DNA of 34,896 bases from Fidelibacterota bacterium (lineage in GTDB: Bacteria > Fidelibacterota > UBA2242). The notes under the pieces were generated by a model, which had not been told where the DNA came from, did not search any database, and saw only the letters and a list, made by a program, of their open reading frames with translations. Positions within the stretch are counted from its first letter, which is position 1, and each line of letters opens with the position of its first letter. The DNA lies in the NCBI GenBank assembly GCA_016782645.1, contig JADHYC010000024.1, positions 1 to 34,896 on the forward strand, given 5' to 3'. Below are positions 23,626-33,560 of this stretch, piece by piece. Made by a program: the position numbers and the translations under genes.

Positions 23626-25755
23626 ATGACCGAATTCTCAATACATTTTCAAAATTTAAACATATGGCCATTTGTTGCACTTGTAGCGATTGGAATACTT
23701 ATTTTTTTCGCTTTTTACATTCCTAAAAAAAACATATCAAGTAAAGGTAAGATTTTTTTAATTGTTTTGAGAACATCGGTGTTTTTGGGAATAATATTTC
23801 TTTTTCTCAAACCGGTATTACAGTGGACAAAAGTAAGAAATCTTTCTCCGAAGCTGTTGGTTTGGATCGATAATTCTCTGAGTATGACAGCGCATAAAGA
23901 TTTTTCTCCGGACATACTGATGGAATCTATAAAAAATATGGATTCGGAGTTGAAAAAAGAGAATATAGACATAATTTACGATATTTTTAGCGATGATATT
24001 GAGAGTGAAACTCATTTGTTAGATAAAGTTGTTTTCAACGGATTGAGTACAGATATTTCTCACATCATAAAAGAATCCAAATCAAAGCATGTAGATGAGA
24101 ATATAAGTGCAGCAATTTTAATATCAGATGGTGTTGTTACGAAAGGCGAAGACCCAAGTCTTATGGAAATAAATTTACTTTTCCCCATATTTACTATTGG
24201 CATTGGTGATAGTATGCTGACAATGGATCCTTCAATATCACAAATTGAATTGCCTCAATTCGCTAAAGTTGGAGATTCGGTTGAAATCCGTGCAGAGATT
24301 GTTCCTCTTGGAGATGGTAAGCCTTTGGAAATTATTCTCAAAGAAAATGGAAAGATTATTCAAAAAAAGATGTTTGAAACTCAATTGCAAGCTTTTAATA
24401 GAGAAGTGATTTTTCATGTTGTACCAGATGAAGTGGGTGTAAGAAAATATGAAATTGAGATAGAGAAAGCTAATGATGCAAATCCGTATAACAATATTCG
24501 TATGGGATTATTGAGAGTATATTCTGCTGAGACAAATATTGTGGTTTTAAATGCCAGAGCAGGCTTTGAATCAAGGTTTTTAATTAGAAGTTTTGAAAAA
24601 ATTGAAAATGTTAAAATTTATAGTCTTGTAGAGACTGCTTCAAGTTGGATTCCACTCCCCTTGTCCTCAATTATTAGAGAGAAATGGGATGTAGTTGTTC
24701 TTTTTGGCTATCCCTCGGATAAGACGAATATGGACCAGTTACAATCTATAAAACAAAAGATTGAAAATGAGTCAGTGCCTATGCTAATTATCTACGATAG
24801 ACCGCTTTCATTAGAAAGGGTGAATATTTTGGTCGGTGAAACAATTATTGAGGGAAGGGTTAACGATAGGTCGAAGGAAACAGTTTTGGTTCAACTGACT
24901 TGGAAAGGTGAAAGTCATCCGATTATTCGCGATGCTCTTTTTAGTTATGATTTTAAAGATTTAGTGCGTTCGCTTCCTCCAATCGGATGGCCCTTTAAGA
25001 ATTTAATACTTGGTAGTGGATTTGTAAATTTAATAACAACTGCAAATTTATCAGAACACCCTGTGATTGCAATAAGGGATTTTGGAGAAGAACGAATGGC
25101 TGTTTGTTCTGGTATGGACTTTTGGCGATGGTGTTTTATGACGCAGGGAAGTGGTGAAGTAGATTTATATACTAAGACTTTTACAGGGCTAATTAAGTGG
25201 TTATCTGATACTCTTAGTACGTCAAATATTCAGATGTCATTAGATAAATCCATTTATCTCTCGGGCGAACCGGCAGAAATTTCAGGATTAGTTTTTGATG
25301 TCCAGGGAAAGATAATACAATCCGCAGTAGTTAAAGGTATAGCAATAAGTGAAAATGGTGACGAACAACCATTCGCGATACAATGGGACGGTAGCCAGTT
25401 CAAGGGCGAGATACCTCTAAGATTAAAGGGCGACTATAGAATAAAAGTAATCGCACAATTTGGAGATAACGAATTGGGTGTTACAGAGAAAAAATTAACA
25501 GTTGTTGATCAACCGATTGAATTATCAGATATAATGCAAAAAGCTGATGTACTCAGGTCTATTTCCTATAAGACTTGTGGGAAGAAAATCAATATTGATG
25601 ATCTCCAATCTATTTTAAATTTTATTACTATTGAGAAAAAAGAGATAGAAGAAAAGCACGAGCTTAAATTGTGGCGCTGGTATGGTTCTTTTGTATTTAT
25701 TATATGTTTGCTTTTTGTTGAATGGATAATTAGAAGGATAAATGGGTACCAGTAA
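23626..25755 (+). CDS. Membrane protein with von Willebrand factor A-like domain
   Basis: 709 residues. Two transmembrane helices at the N-terminus (about 14-32 and 43-62) precede a VWA domain that starts LLVWIDNSLSM, with the metal-site pattern DxSxS (Asp82, Ser84, Ser86). A beta-rich middle region and a glutamine-amidotransferase-like part (VVLFGYPSD, VPMLIIYDRPLSLE) follow, then Ig-like segments and a C-terminal helix (FVFIICLLFVEWIIRRI). This architecture is found in uncharacterised Bacteroidetes-type membrane proteins related to BatA/BatB and COG5426-like proteins. Function is unknown; the gene follows tsaD after 8 nt. Confidence 0.8.
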   Translation: MTEFSIHFQNLNIWPFVALVAIGILIFFAFYIPKKNISSKGKIFLIVLRTSVFLGIIFLFLKPVLQWTKVRNLSPKLLVWIDNSLSMTAHKDFSPDILMESIKNMDSELKKENIDIIYDIFSDDIESETHLLDKVVFNGLSTDISHIIKESKSKHVDENISAAILISDGVVTKGEDPSLMEINLLFPIFTIGIGDSMLTMDPSISQIELPQFAKVGDSVEIRAEIVPLGDGKPLEIILKENGKIIQKKMFETQLQAFNREVIFHVVPDEVGVRKYEIEIEKANDANPYNNIRMGLLRVYSAETNIVVLNARAGFESRFLIRSFEKIENVKIYSLVETASSWIPLPLSSIIREKWDVVVLFGYPSDKTNMDQLQSIKQKIENESVPMLIIYDRPLSLERVNILVGETIIEGRVNDRSKETVLVQLTWKGESHPIIRDALFSYDFKDLVRSLPPIGWPFKNLILGSGFVNLITTANLSEHPVIAIRDFGEERMAVCSGMDFWRWCFMTQGSGEVDLYTKTFTGLIKWLSDTLSTSNIQMSLDKSIYLSGEPAEISGLVFDVQGKIIQSAVVKGIAISENGDEQPFAIQWDGSQFKGEIPLRLKGDYRIKVIAQFGDNELGVTEKKLTVVDQPIELSDIMQKADVLRSISYKTCGKKINIDDLQSILNFITIEKKEIEEKHELKLWRWYGSFVFIICLLFVEWIIRRINGYQ

Positions 25756-25913
25756 AAATTACTTGCCCTTTTAACTATTAATAACCTAATTTCCAGTGTG
25801 CTGACGACTGAAGTAAATAAGAGGTTCGAATCGTAGAATTGATAGTATAAAAGTTGTTGCACGCTCTATTAACCCTTTAAACATACTTAATTATCTTTTA
25901 GGAGGATATTTAT

Positions 25914-27245
25914 ATGGAAAAAATAGCGATGATTGGGGTAGGATATGTTGGATTAGTATCTGGAACAGGATTAGCTGATTTCGGTAATGAAGTGATTTGT
26001 ATCGATATTGATGAAGAGAAGATTAAAAAATTGGAAAATAATATCTTACCGATTTACGAACCTGGCTTACTTGACATAGTAAAAAGAAATGTGGAAAAAG
26101 GGAGATTAACTTTCACCACAGATTTAGATAAATCTATAAAGGAATCTGATGTTATTTTCTTGGCTGTTCCTACGCCTTCCGGCAAGAATGGCGAAGTGGA
26201 CCTATCTTATGTATTTAATGTAGTTGATAAACTTGCCAAGATTATCGAGAGTTATAAAGTGATTGTTACTAAAAGTACGGTTGAGGTTGGAACAGGCGAT
26301 AAGATTCACGAGCGGCTTATAGCAAAAGGTGTTTCAGAAAATATGTTTGATGTTGTCTCCAATCCTGAGTTTTTACGAGAAGGGTCTGCTGTTAGAGATT
26401 TTATGCATCCCGATAGGGTTGTTATTGGAACAGACTCTCAGAAAGCTATTGATGTTATGAAAGAGATATATCGTTCACTTTACCTTCTTGAAACGCCAGT
26501 TGTCGTTACTGATATAAGAACTGCCGAAATGATTAAATATGCTTCTAATGCATTTTTAGCTACAAAAATATCCTTTATTAATGAGGTTGCGAATATTTGT
26601 GAACTTGTTGGTGCAAATGTGCAAGTGGTTGCAAAAGCAATGGGTCTTGATGGTCGTATATCGAGTAAATTTTTGCATGCTGGACCCGGTTTTGGGGGGT
26701 CTTGTTTTCCAAAGGATACACTAGCGTTGACCAAAATGGCTGAGAAAGCAGGTACAAAAGCAACAATTGTGGAAGCTGTTATTGATGTTAATGAAAAGCA
26801 AAAAATGAGAATCGTTGAAAAATTACTTAAATTTTTACCCGATTTAAAAGGAAAAACTATTGGTCTTTTAGGTCTGGCTTTCAAACCCAATACCGATGAT
26901 GTCAGGGATGCACCGGCGCTAACAGTAATAAAAGAAATCCTCGTAAAGGGTGGTCAAATCAAAGCTTATGATCCTGAGGCAATGAACGAAATGAGAAAAC
27001 ACTATCCTGAAATTTCATATGTTACATCAAGCAAGGATGCTATTAAGGATGTGGATGCATTGATTATATTGACAGAATGGAATGAATTTAGAAATATGAA
27101 TCTGGATTACATTAAATCTATCATGAAGAATCCTATAATGATTGATTCTCGGAACATTTACGATCCGCAGATAGTTATTCGAGAAGGTTTTCAGTATGAT
27201 TGTATTGGACGGAAAGTGGAAATTAAAAGTGAATCTGAAAAATAG
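25914..27245 (+). CDS. ugd: UDP-glucose 6-dehydrogenase
   Basis: 443 residues; oxidises UDP-glucose to UDP-glucuronate with two NAD. The Rossmann motif is GVGYVGLVSG (8-17), then AVPTPSGKNGEVDLSYV, STVEVGTGD, NPEFLREGSAVRDFMHPDRVVIG in parts, and the catalytic Cys264 in GFGGSCFPKD; GLAFKPNTDDVRDAPAL is the second dinucleotide-domain motif. An excellent AGGAGG ribosome site lies 8 nt before the ATG. First gene of the surface-polysaccharide locus; the 158 nt before it have no clear promoter. Confidence 0.95.
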   Translation: MEKIAMIGVGYVGLVSGTGLADFGNEVICIDIDEEKIKKLENNILPIYEPGLLDIVKRNVEKGRLTFTTDLDKSIKESDVIFLAVPTPSGKNGEVDLSYVFNVVDKLAKIIESYKVIVTKSTVEVGTGDKIHERLIAKGVSENMFDVVSNPEFLREGSAVRDFMHPDRVVIGTDSQKAIDVMKEIYRSLYLLETPVVVTDIRTAEMIKYASNAFLATKISFINEVANICELVGANVQVVAKAMGLDGRISSKFLHAGPGFGGSCFPKDTLALTKMAEKAGTKATIVEAVIDVNEKQKMRIVEKLLKFLPDLKGKTIGLLGLAFKPNTDDVRDAPALTVIKEILVKGGQIKAYDPEAMNEMRKHYPEISYVTSSKDAIKDVDALIILTEWNEFRNMNLDYIKSIMKNPIMIDSRNIYDPQIVIREGFQYDCIGRKVEIKSESEK

Positions 27246-27264
27246 AAGAGAAGGAAAAATTTAA

Positions 27265-28281
27265 GTGTCAAAAAAAATATATTTAATTACCGGCGGCGCT
27301 GGATTTATTGGAAGTAATTACATTCGTTATCTTTTTAAAAGGTATAAAGACATTATGATTGTAAATCTCGATAAACTTACTTATGCCGGAAATACCGCCA
27401 ATTTAAAGGACATCGAATCAAGTGAGAATTATATTTTCATAAAAGGGGATATCTGCGATAACGGGGTCGTAAATAAAGTTTTTAGAGAATATCACCCTGA
27501 CTATCTTATAAATTTTGCTGCTGAAAGTCATGTCGACAGGAGCATTGGGAATCCCGATGATTTTATTCGTACAGATATTTTTGGTGTTTATATTCTTTTA
27601 GAAGCGTCTAAGGAACTTGGTATAGAACGATTTATTCAGATAAGTACAGATGAAGTTTACGGATCAATTGAAAAGGGCTCGTTCACGGAGGAATCCTCTC
27701 TCAAGCCGAGCAATCCCTATTCAGCCAGCAAAACAGGTGGTGATCGGCTTGCATATTCCTATTTTGCCACATATGGTTTACCAGTAATAATAACTAGAGC
27801 GTCTAACAATTTTGGTCCTTATCAATACCCGGAAAAGTTGATACCACTCTTTGTTACGAATGCTCTGGAAGACAAACAACTTCCTATTTATGGTGATGGT
27901 CGTAATGTTCGTGATTGGTTATTTGTAGAGGATCACTGCATAGCAATTGAATTTATATTACAAAAAGGGAAAGTGGGAGAGGTGTACAATATTGCAGGTG
28001 CCAGTGAAAAGGAAAACATCCAGATAACAAACCATATTCTTGAACTTTTAGGAAAATCAAATAGTTTAATACATTATGTTGCAGATAGAATTGGACATGA
28101 TCGTAGGTATTCATTAGATGCATCGAAACTTTACAATTTAGGGTGGAAACAGGAATATGAATTTGGAGATGCTCTAAAAGAGACTATCCAATGGTATAAG
28201 GAAAATTCAGACTGGTGGAAACCTTTAAAAAGCGGTGAGTATTTAGAGTTTTATAAAAAACACTACGGGATGGAGTTATAA
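27265..28281 (+). CDS. rfbB: dTDP-glucose 4,6-dehydratase
   Basis: 338 residues, short-chain dehydrogenase/reductase. The NAD motif is TGGAGFIGSN (9-18), DKLTYAGNTANL is typical of RfbB, and the active site has Thr128-Asp129-Glu130 (STDEVYG) and Tyr152-x3-Lys156 (PYSASK). GDGRNVRDWLFVEDHC is the C-terminal hallmark. It makes dTDP-4-keto-6-deoxyglucose, precursor of rhamnose and other deoxysugars. rfbA, rfbC and rfbD are not in the window. GTG start, with AAGGA 10 nt upstream; the gene lies 19 nt after ugd and 1 nt before the next. Confidence 0.95.
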   Translation: MSKKIYLITGGAGFIGSNYIRYLFKRYKDIMIVNLDKLTYAGNTANLKDIESSENYIFIKGDICDNGVVNKVFREYHPDYLINFAAESHVDRSIGNPDDFIRTDIFGVYILLEASKELGIERFIQISTDEVYGSIEKGSFTEESSLKPSNPYSASKTGGDRLAYSYFATYGLPVIITRASNNFGPYQYPEKLIPLFVTNALEDKQLPIYGDGRNVRDWLFVEDHCIAIEFILQKGKVGEVYNIAGASEKENIQITNHILELLGKSNSLIHYVADRIGHDRRYSLDASKLYNLGWKQEYEFGDALKETIQWYKENSDWWKPLKSGEYLEFYKKHYGMEL

Positions 28282-28282
28282 A

Positions 28283-29584
28283 GTGACTTTAGAAGAAAAA
28301 ATTAAAGACCATGAAGTAAAGGTCGGTGTAGTTGGATTAGGTTACGTAGGTTTGCTATTAGCCGTTGAATTTACGAACAATGGGTTCTCGGTTACAGGTA
28401 TTGATATTTTGCAAGAGAAAGTCGATCTTATTAACAATGGGAAAAATTATATTAAAGATGTTAATGATAAAGAGTTAGCGGAAGCGGTAGAACAAGGATT
28501 ATTGAGTGCAACGACTGATTTTTCAGTTATTTCGGAACTTGATGCTGTTTCAATTTGTGTTCCTACACCTTTAAGAAAGACAAAGGATCCCGATGTCTCT
28601 TTTATTATTTCAGCATTGGATGAAATATCGAAATATATGCATTCGGATATAATAATTGTTCTGGAAAGTACAACTTACCCAGGTACTACAAGAGAGATTA
28701 TGCTTCCAAAGTTGGAAGAAAGTGGATTGAAAGTTGGTAAAGATTTCTATCTCGCTTTTTCGCCTGAGAGAGTTGATCCTGGTAATCAGGCATATAAAAC
28801 AAAAAATACTCCTAAAGTTATTGGTGGAATTACAAAGAAATGTACAGAAATTGCAAAAGCATTATATGAACAGATAATTGATACAGTTGTGCCAGTATAT
28901 TCTACAGAATCGGCTGAGATGGTCAAACTGCTTGAGAACACCTTCAGGTCTATCAATATTGGTTTGGCTAATGAGATGGCATTAATGTGTGATAAATTAG
29001 GTGTTGATGTATGGGAAATCATAGGTGCGGCAGCAACGAAGCCTTTTGGATTTATGAAATTTTATCCAGGTCCCGGTTTAGGTGGACATTGCATACCTAT
29101 TGATCCCTTTTATCTTTCATGGAAAATGAAGGCTTTGAACTATAATGCACGTTTTATAGAACTTGCAGGGGAGATAAATTCGGCAATGCCTGAATATGTT
29201 GTGGAATTGGTGGGAGAAGGTCTGAACCGTCAAAAAAAGAGCATAAATGGCTCAAAAATATTGATTTTGGGTGTTGCTTATAAAAAAGACATAGATGATA
29301 TACGAGAATCCCCTGCTCTTGATATTATGAAGATTTTAGAGCGAAAAGGTGCTTTAATTGATTATCATGATCCATGTGTTCCAGTAATTGATTGGAATGG
29401 TCAACCTATGAGATCTGTATCAATTTCACCAGAGCTGGTTTCCTCTGTTGATGTAGTTATCATAGTTACCAACCACAGTAGCTTTGATTACGGAATGGTA
29501 CAAAAGAGTGCTAAACTCGTTGTTGATACACGTAATGCTATCAAAGGTAAATACGAAAATGTTTTAAAATTGGGGGCAGTGTGA
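28283..29584 (+). CDS. Nucleotide-sugar dehydrogenase, WbpA/WecC type (UDP-GlcNAc or UDP-ManNAc 6-dehydrogenase)
   Basis: 433 residues. GVVGLGYVGLLLAVEF (15-30) is the Rossmann motif, FSPERVDPGN and TPKVIGGI the middle hallmarks, and GPGLGGHCIPIDPFYL carries catalytic Cys270; VAYKKDIDDIRESPAL closes the third domain. SPERVDPGN and GGHCIPIDP place it with the UDP-N-acetyl-hexosamine dehydrogenases rather than the glucose enzyme upstream, so the locus has two different sugar-acid branches. GTG start right after rfbB. Its TGA stop overlaps the GTG of the export gene by 4 nt (GTGA). Confidence 0.9.
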   Translation: MTLEEKIKDHEVKVGVVGLGYVGLLLAVEFTNNGFSVTGIDILQEKVDLINNGKNYIKDVNDKELAEAVEQGLLSATTDFSVISELDAVSICVPTPLRKTKDPDVSFIISALDEISKYMHSDIIIVLESTTYPGTTREIMLPKLEESGLKVGKDFYLAFSPERVDPGNQAYKTKNTPKVIGGITKKCTEIAKALYEQIIDTVVPVYSTESAEMVKLLENTFRSINIGLANEMALMCDKLGVDVWEIIGAAATKPFGFMKFYPGPGLGGHCIPIDPFYLSWKMKALNYNARFIELAGEINSAMPEYVVELVGEGLNRQKKSINGSKILILGVAYKKDIDDIRESPALDIMKILERKGALIDYHDPCVPVIDWNGQPMRSVSISPELVSSVDVVIIVTNHSSFDYGMVQKSAKLVVDTRNAIKGKYENVLKLGAV

Positions 29585-30801
29585 GCAAGTTTAGAAATTT
29601 AATTTATTTACATATCTTTATAATATTTTCTCTCAATATTGTTTACGCACAGACATTAGGAAAACGCTTTATTCAGCCTGTAACTTCTACGAAAACATCT
29701 CCTCAACAAATTCCTCAGACGGTTGAACCTTTTGAAGAATATTTTGCTCTTGAGGAAGTGATTAACCCTACAAAATATATTATTGGACCAGGTGATGTAT
29801 TTGGGTTGAATATTCTTACTAGCGAAAATGTTACTTTATCTCTAACAGTAAGTCCTACAGGTGATTTACTAATTCCATCAGTAGGAGTTGTAAATATTAA
29901 TGGTAAAACGCTTATAGGAGCAATTACATATGTTAAGGATTTTGTAAAATCTCAAGCCTATCCGAATGCAATAGTTGATATGACGCTTTTAAATATAAGA
30001 CAATTTCAAATACAGATATCAGGAGTAGTAAATAAACCTGGTTTTTATGTAATTACACCTCTTACTAGGCTTCACGAAATTGTTGAACAAGCAAATGGTT
30101 TTCATCAATTCGCTCAGGAATATAATATCAGAATTTCGAGAGTAAATGGGGAAAATACCGTTATTAATTATTTGGATTTTTTAAGAAATGGTTCTCTTGC
30201 AGGTGATCCCACTTTTCTTGAAGGAGATAAAATTTTTGTTCCGTTTGGAAATGTTGAAAAGGAGGGAATAGTAATTCGAGGTTCAATTTCGGGTAGAGGT
30301 TATGATATAATTCAAAAAGGTGAAACGCTTGGGGAATTTTTACAGCGTCGTGCAAGATTTAGTGAAAAGGCTGATCTTGAAAGTGTAACGATTACCCGAA
30401 TTGTTAATGGCAAAGAAAAATTCCTAACCATTTTTCCAAAAGATTTTAAAACGACGGTGCTGAAACCCGGTGATGCTATTGATATATTAAGTGAACGAGG
30501 AGTCTCAGTAAACGGTTTTGTTAAAGCACCTGGCGGTTATACTTTTTTCCCGGGTTATACTTCATCAGATTATATTAATTTAGCGGGTGGAAATACTGTA
30601 GAAGGTGATCCGAATAAATCTACTGTACGGCATTTGGATGGGACAATAGAAAAGGGGCAGTCAGTTCTAATTCGACGTGGGGATGTTGTTGTAGTTCCGA
30701 GAACAAGAAAGAGTGTGCTTTTTGGGGATAGTTCAATACTGGAAATTAGCGCTGCACTGACTGCGGTAATTTTGACTTTCATTGCGGCGACAGCAAAATA
30801 G
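29581..30801 (+). CDS. Polysaccharide export protein with SLBB domains (Wza-like)
   Basis: 406 residues. A signal peptide ends around VYA-Q (residues 1-23). The Poly_export domain begins with KYIIGPGDVFGLNILTSENV and includes LSLTVSPTGDLLIPSVGVVNI, then several SLBB-type repeats (QIQISGVVNKPGFYVI, VIRGSISGRGYDI, VSVNGFVKAPGGYTFFPGY). The C-terminus ends in a hydrophobic helix (LEISAALTAVILTFIAATA), like the membrane-spanning helix of Wza, so it probably forms the outer-membrane exit channel for the polysaccharide. No lipobox Cys is seen, unlike E. coli Wza. GTG start overlaps the previous gene. Confidence 0.9.
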   Translation: MSKFRNLIYLHIFIIFSLNIVYAQTLGKRFIQPVTSTKTSPQQIPQTVEPFEEYFALEEVINPTKYIIGPGDVFGLNILTSENVTLSLTVSPTGDLLIPSVGVVNINGKTLIGAITYVKDFVKSQAYPNAIVDMTLLNIRQFQIQISGVVNKPGFYVITPLTRLHEIVEQANGFHQFAQEYNIRISRVNGENTVINYLDFLRNGSLAGDPTFLEGDKIFVPFGNVEKEGIVIRGSISGRGYDIIQKGETLGEFLQRRARFSEKADLESVTITRIVNGKEKFLTIFPKDFKTTVLKPGDAIDILSERGVSVNGFVKAPGGYTFFPGYTSSDYINLAGGNTVEGDPNKSTVRHLDGTIEKGQSVLIRRGDVVVVPRTRKSVLFGDSSILEISAALTAVILTFIAATAK

Positions 30802-30865
30802 TAAAGAAGTAAAAAGTATTTATACATTAAGTTTATCGTGATTATAGAATTTTTTAGGAGCAGTA

Positions 30866-31021
30866 GTGGAGAAAAAAGAATTTAATCTTATGGATTATTT
30901 AAATATTATTTGGAAATATTTCTTTATTAGGGATTATGACATCATTTTTATTCATTCTATTAGCTTCTATTGCCGCAAGATAGTAATGTTATGTACTTGT
31001 TTTAGAGAGGTGGTTGAATGA
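30866..31021 (+). pseudogene. Remnant of a wzz-like gene (frameshifted), or a 51-residue ORF
   Basis: A GTG at 30866 with AGGAG 5 nt upstream opens VEKKEFNLMDYLNIIWKY, close in character to the start of the next gene (MKEKNIDLLELIKVIWKRK). After this point the hydrophobic continuation expected for Wzz, LLGIMTSFLFILLASIAAR, is found only in another frame and ends at a TAG (30982-30984). So a frameshift and a truncation are both present. The GTG frame itself runs on for 51 codons and its TGA overlaps the ATG of wzz (ATGA), so a short coupled leader peptide is the alternative. Confidence 0.6.
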
Positions 31022-32103
31022 AGGAGAAAAATATAGATTTGCTTGAGTTGATAAAAGTTATTTGGAAGCGTAAAGTCTTTATTATAATATTTGTTTTTAT
31101 TACTACATCTATTTCTATAGGAATTTCATTACTCCTGCCAAAATGGTACAAAGCGACCGCGCGAATATTACCTTCCTCTGAGGGGCAGTCTCCCTTAGGA
31201 ATGTTAGGGGGATTTGGAAGTTTTAATTTTGCCCAAATGTTTGGAGGAAATAGTGATCAGTTTCGGATTTTATCTATTCTAAAAAGCAGAAATTTGAAAG
31301 AGAATGTTGTACGAAAATTCAATTTGCAAGAACGATATCGCAGTGATTATTTAGAAAATGCAATTAAAAAGTTTGATGAAAATATGGATGTTGGCATTGG
31401 CGATGAGATGCAGATTTATATTCATATTTGGGATCAGGATCAGGACATGGTAGCTGATATTACGAACTATGCTGTTCAATGTTTAGATAGTATTAATATT
31501 GCAATTGCCAGTAAAAAGGCGAGTCAAACAAGGCAGTTTTTAGCGTACCGAATTGATGAAGTGATAGACAGCTTATTATTGTTAGAAGGCAAATTATCCG
31601 AATTTATGGAAGGAGAGAATATCATTAGTTTGGAAGATCAGATTCGAGTTGGTGTAGAAAGCGCTGCTCAACTAAGATCCGAGATTATTATGGCTGAGAT
31701 TGAGTTAGCTGTTACTCGAAAAATGCTATCGCCAAGCGATCCCAAAATTGGGATGTTAAAAAGTAGACTAAGTCAACTTAATAGAAAGTACAGTGAATGT
31801 TTTAGTGAAAACACCTCTGATAAATTATTTCCTGATTTTAAAAAGGTTCCTGAACTCGGAATTGGATTAAAGAATCTAGAAAGGAAGACGAAGTACTACG
31901 ATAGTTTATTGGAATTTTTAGGTCCGCAATATGAAAAGGCGAAAATAGAAGAAAAACAGGATATTCCAACGATTGAAGTTGTAGATTGGGCTGCTAGACC
32001 AGATCGTAAAGATAAACCGCATCGAGTTTTGATTGTAATTGTTGTATTTTGTGTAGTAACTTTCTTATCATCGTCTTATGTAGTTATTAAAGAAAAGAGA
32101 TAA
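31018..32103 (+). CDS. Wzz-family polysaccharide chain-length protein
   Basis: 361 residues with the layout of polysaccharide co-polymerases: a cytoplasmic start (LLELIKVIWKRK), transmembrane helix 1 (about 17-38), a long periplasmic part with coiled-coil segments (about 150-265; ARILPSSEG and TRKMLSPSDPKIGMLKSRLSQL are typical), and transmembrane helix 2 (about 337-355) after the proline-rich ARPDRKDKPHR. No kinase domain is attached. It should set polymer length with Wzy and dock to the Wza-like channel. AGAGG lies about 8 nt before the ATG. Confidence 0.9.
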   Translation: MKEKNIDLLELIKVIWKRKVFIIIFVFITTSISIGISLLLPKWYKATARILPSSEGQSPLGMLGGFGSFNFAQMFGGNSDQFRILSILKSRNLKENVVRKFNLQERYRSDYLENAIKKFDENMDVGIGDEMQIYIHIWDQDQDMVADITNYAVQCLDSINIAIASKKASQTRQFLAYRIDEVIDSLLLLEGKLSEFMEGENIISLEDQIRVGVESAAQLRSEIIMAEIELAVTRKMLSPSDPKIGMLKSRLSQLNRKYSECFSENTSDKLFPDFKKVPELGIGLKNLERKTKYYDSLLEFLGPQYEKAKIEEKQDIPTIEVVDWAARPDRKDKPHRVLIVIVVFCVVTFLSSSYVVIKEKR

Positions 32104-32201
32104 TCGAACTACTAGATGTGTGAGAATGTTACTACTGTTTATATTTTAAGAGATAATGATCTATTTTTTGGTATGAATTAATACTTTTATACATTCTTTT
32201 C

Positions 32202-33521
32202 ATGATTTCAGCGATAGAAAATAATAGATTGCTTAAGCTTAATACTTTTGACATTACGGAATGGCTTTTTTATCTGTATATTTTTTCATTAGTATTTATT
32301 TCCGGAATGACTGTAGGCAATCTTATCTCTAAAACAATTGGTTATATATTGATTGTTTATTTTTTTATCTTCGATATTATTATATATAAGAAGAAGATTA
32401 TACATTTTGAAGAATTTGTATTCATTTTAATATGGGTAATAATTTGCTTAATATCAGGACTACAGGTTAAAGATCAGCAGCTATACATTGGTCGTTTGGC
32501 GACTATCTTTCAACTGGTCGTTTTTTATATCATCGGTTATTCTATTATTGTTAATCATCAAATTAAGGTAAAGAGGCTTTTTTTAGTTGTTATTTTCTCG
32601 ACTATTTTGATTTTTATTCAGGGTATCTGGATGAGGAGTGGTGTATCTATATTACTAAGAGATTCCCGCTTATATTCAGCTCAAGGAAATCCTAATACTT
32701 TAGCCAATTTTGGTATATTCTCCTTTTTGTTTGTGACATATTTTGTTTTTACAGTTAAAAATATTTGGTATAAAACACTCTTTATCCTAATTGATGTATT
32801 CTTATTATATGGATTATTAGAAACAGAGTCTCGGAAGGCAACGGTTGTTATCCCGTTTATAATCTGTTTCTTCTTTATTTTGCATAGTGTGCATCAATAT
32901 CGTGAAGCACAATCTAAGCTCCGTTTTATAGTACGAACATGTATAATTTTATCATTATTACTGCTAATTATGTTTGGAATCTATCAATTTTTCATCTATA
33001 GTGGATATTTTCGAAGATTTAATAAATTACTCATGTTTGTTCAGATGCAGAGTGGAAGGAACGAACAGGCTTTTAAAACAATTATTGATTATAGTACTTA
33101 CGAGAGAAGGCAGTTTTTGAAGTATGGTTTACAAATGTGGCTTGATCATTTTTGGATAGGAAGAGGATTGGATAATTTTAAAACTTGTATTAATGAATAT
33201 TGGTTGGTATCAAAGCACGTTTACGCGCATAATAACTATGTGGAAATGCTATCGACAACAGGTGTTTTAGGTTTTATATCATATTATATGATCTATTTAA
33301 TAATTTTTAAAAAATTATTTATTGCATTAATGAGTAATAATTTAGAACAGAGAAAATTGATACTTGTACATACTCTTCTAATTTCAATGATAGTAATATT
33401 AATGATCGAGATGGTTATTGTTTCATATTACTTAAAATTCATTTGGTTGATTTTACTATTGGCTAGTTCATATACACGACAATTATTGATAGAGAGCTCT
33501 AATGATCCCGATTATGCTTAA
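32202..33521 (+). CDS. O-antigen polymerase/ligase (Wzy/WaaL superfamily)
   Basis: 439 residues with about ten hydrophobic helices. The family's best marker, the large periplasmic loop, is present: GRGLDNFKTCINEYWL followed by HVYAHNNYVEMLSTTGVLGF, which matches the G-x-G-x-x-x-F ... H-N-x-Y-x-E-x-x-x-x-x-G pattern of the Wzy_C domain; ESRKATVVIPF occurs earlier in the cytoplasmic loop. It either polymerises repeat units or ligates polymer to lipid A; the context with Wzz and Wzx favours polymerase. The start has no ribosome site. The 98 nt before it are AT-rich and featureless. Confidence 0.85.
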   Translation: MISAIENNRLLKLNTFDITEWLFYLYIFSLVFISGMTVGNLISKTIGYILIVYFFIFDIIIYKKKIIHFEEFVFILIWVIICLISGLQVKDQQLYIGRLATIFQLVVFYIIGYSIIVNHQIKVKRLFLVVIFSTILIFIQGIWMRSGVSILLRDSRLYSAQGNPNTLANFGIFSFLFVTYFVFTVKNIWYKTLFILIDVFLLYGLLETESRKATVVIPFIICFFFILHSVHQYREAQSKLRFIVRTCIILSLLLLIMFGIYQFFIYSGYFRRFNKLLMFVQMQSGRNEQAFKTIIDYSTYERRQFLKYGLQMWLDHFWIGRGLDNFKTCINEYWLVSKHVYAHNNYVEMLSTTGVLGFISYYMIYLIIFKKLFIALMSNNLEQRKLILVHTLLISMIVILMIEMVIVSYYLKFIWLILLLASSYTRQLLIESSNDPDYA

Positions 33522-33560
33522 TGTTTTTAATTTTACACTTATACAGAAATTATACTATTT

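Noticed and set aside
25823..25832. GGTTCGAATC, identical to a tRNA T-arm core
   Set aside because: The flanking bases do not form a T stem, and no acceptor, D or anticodon arms are present.
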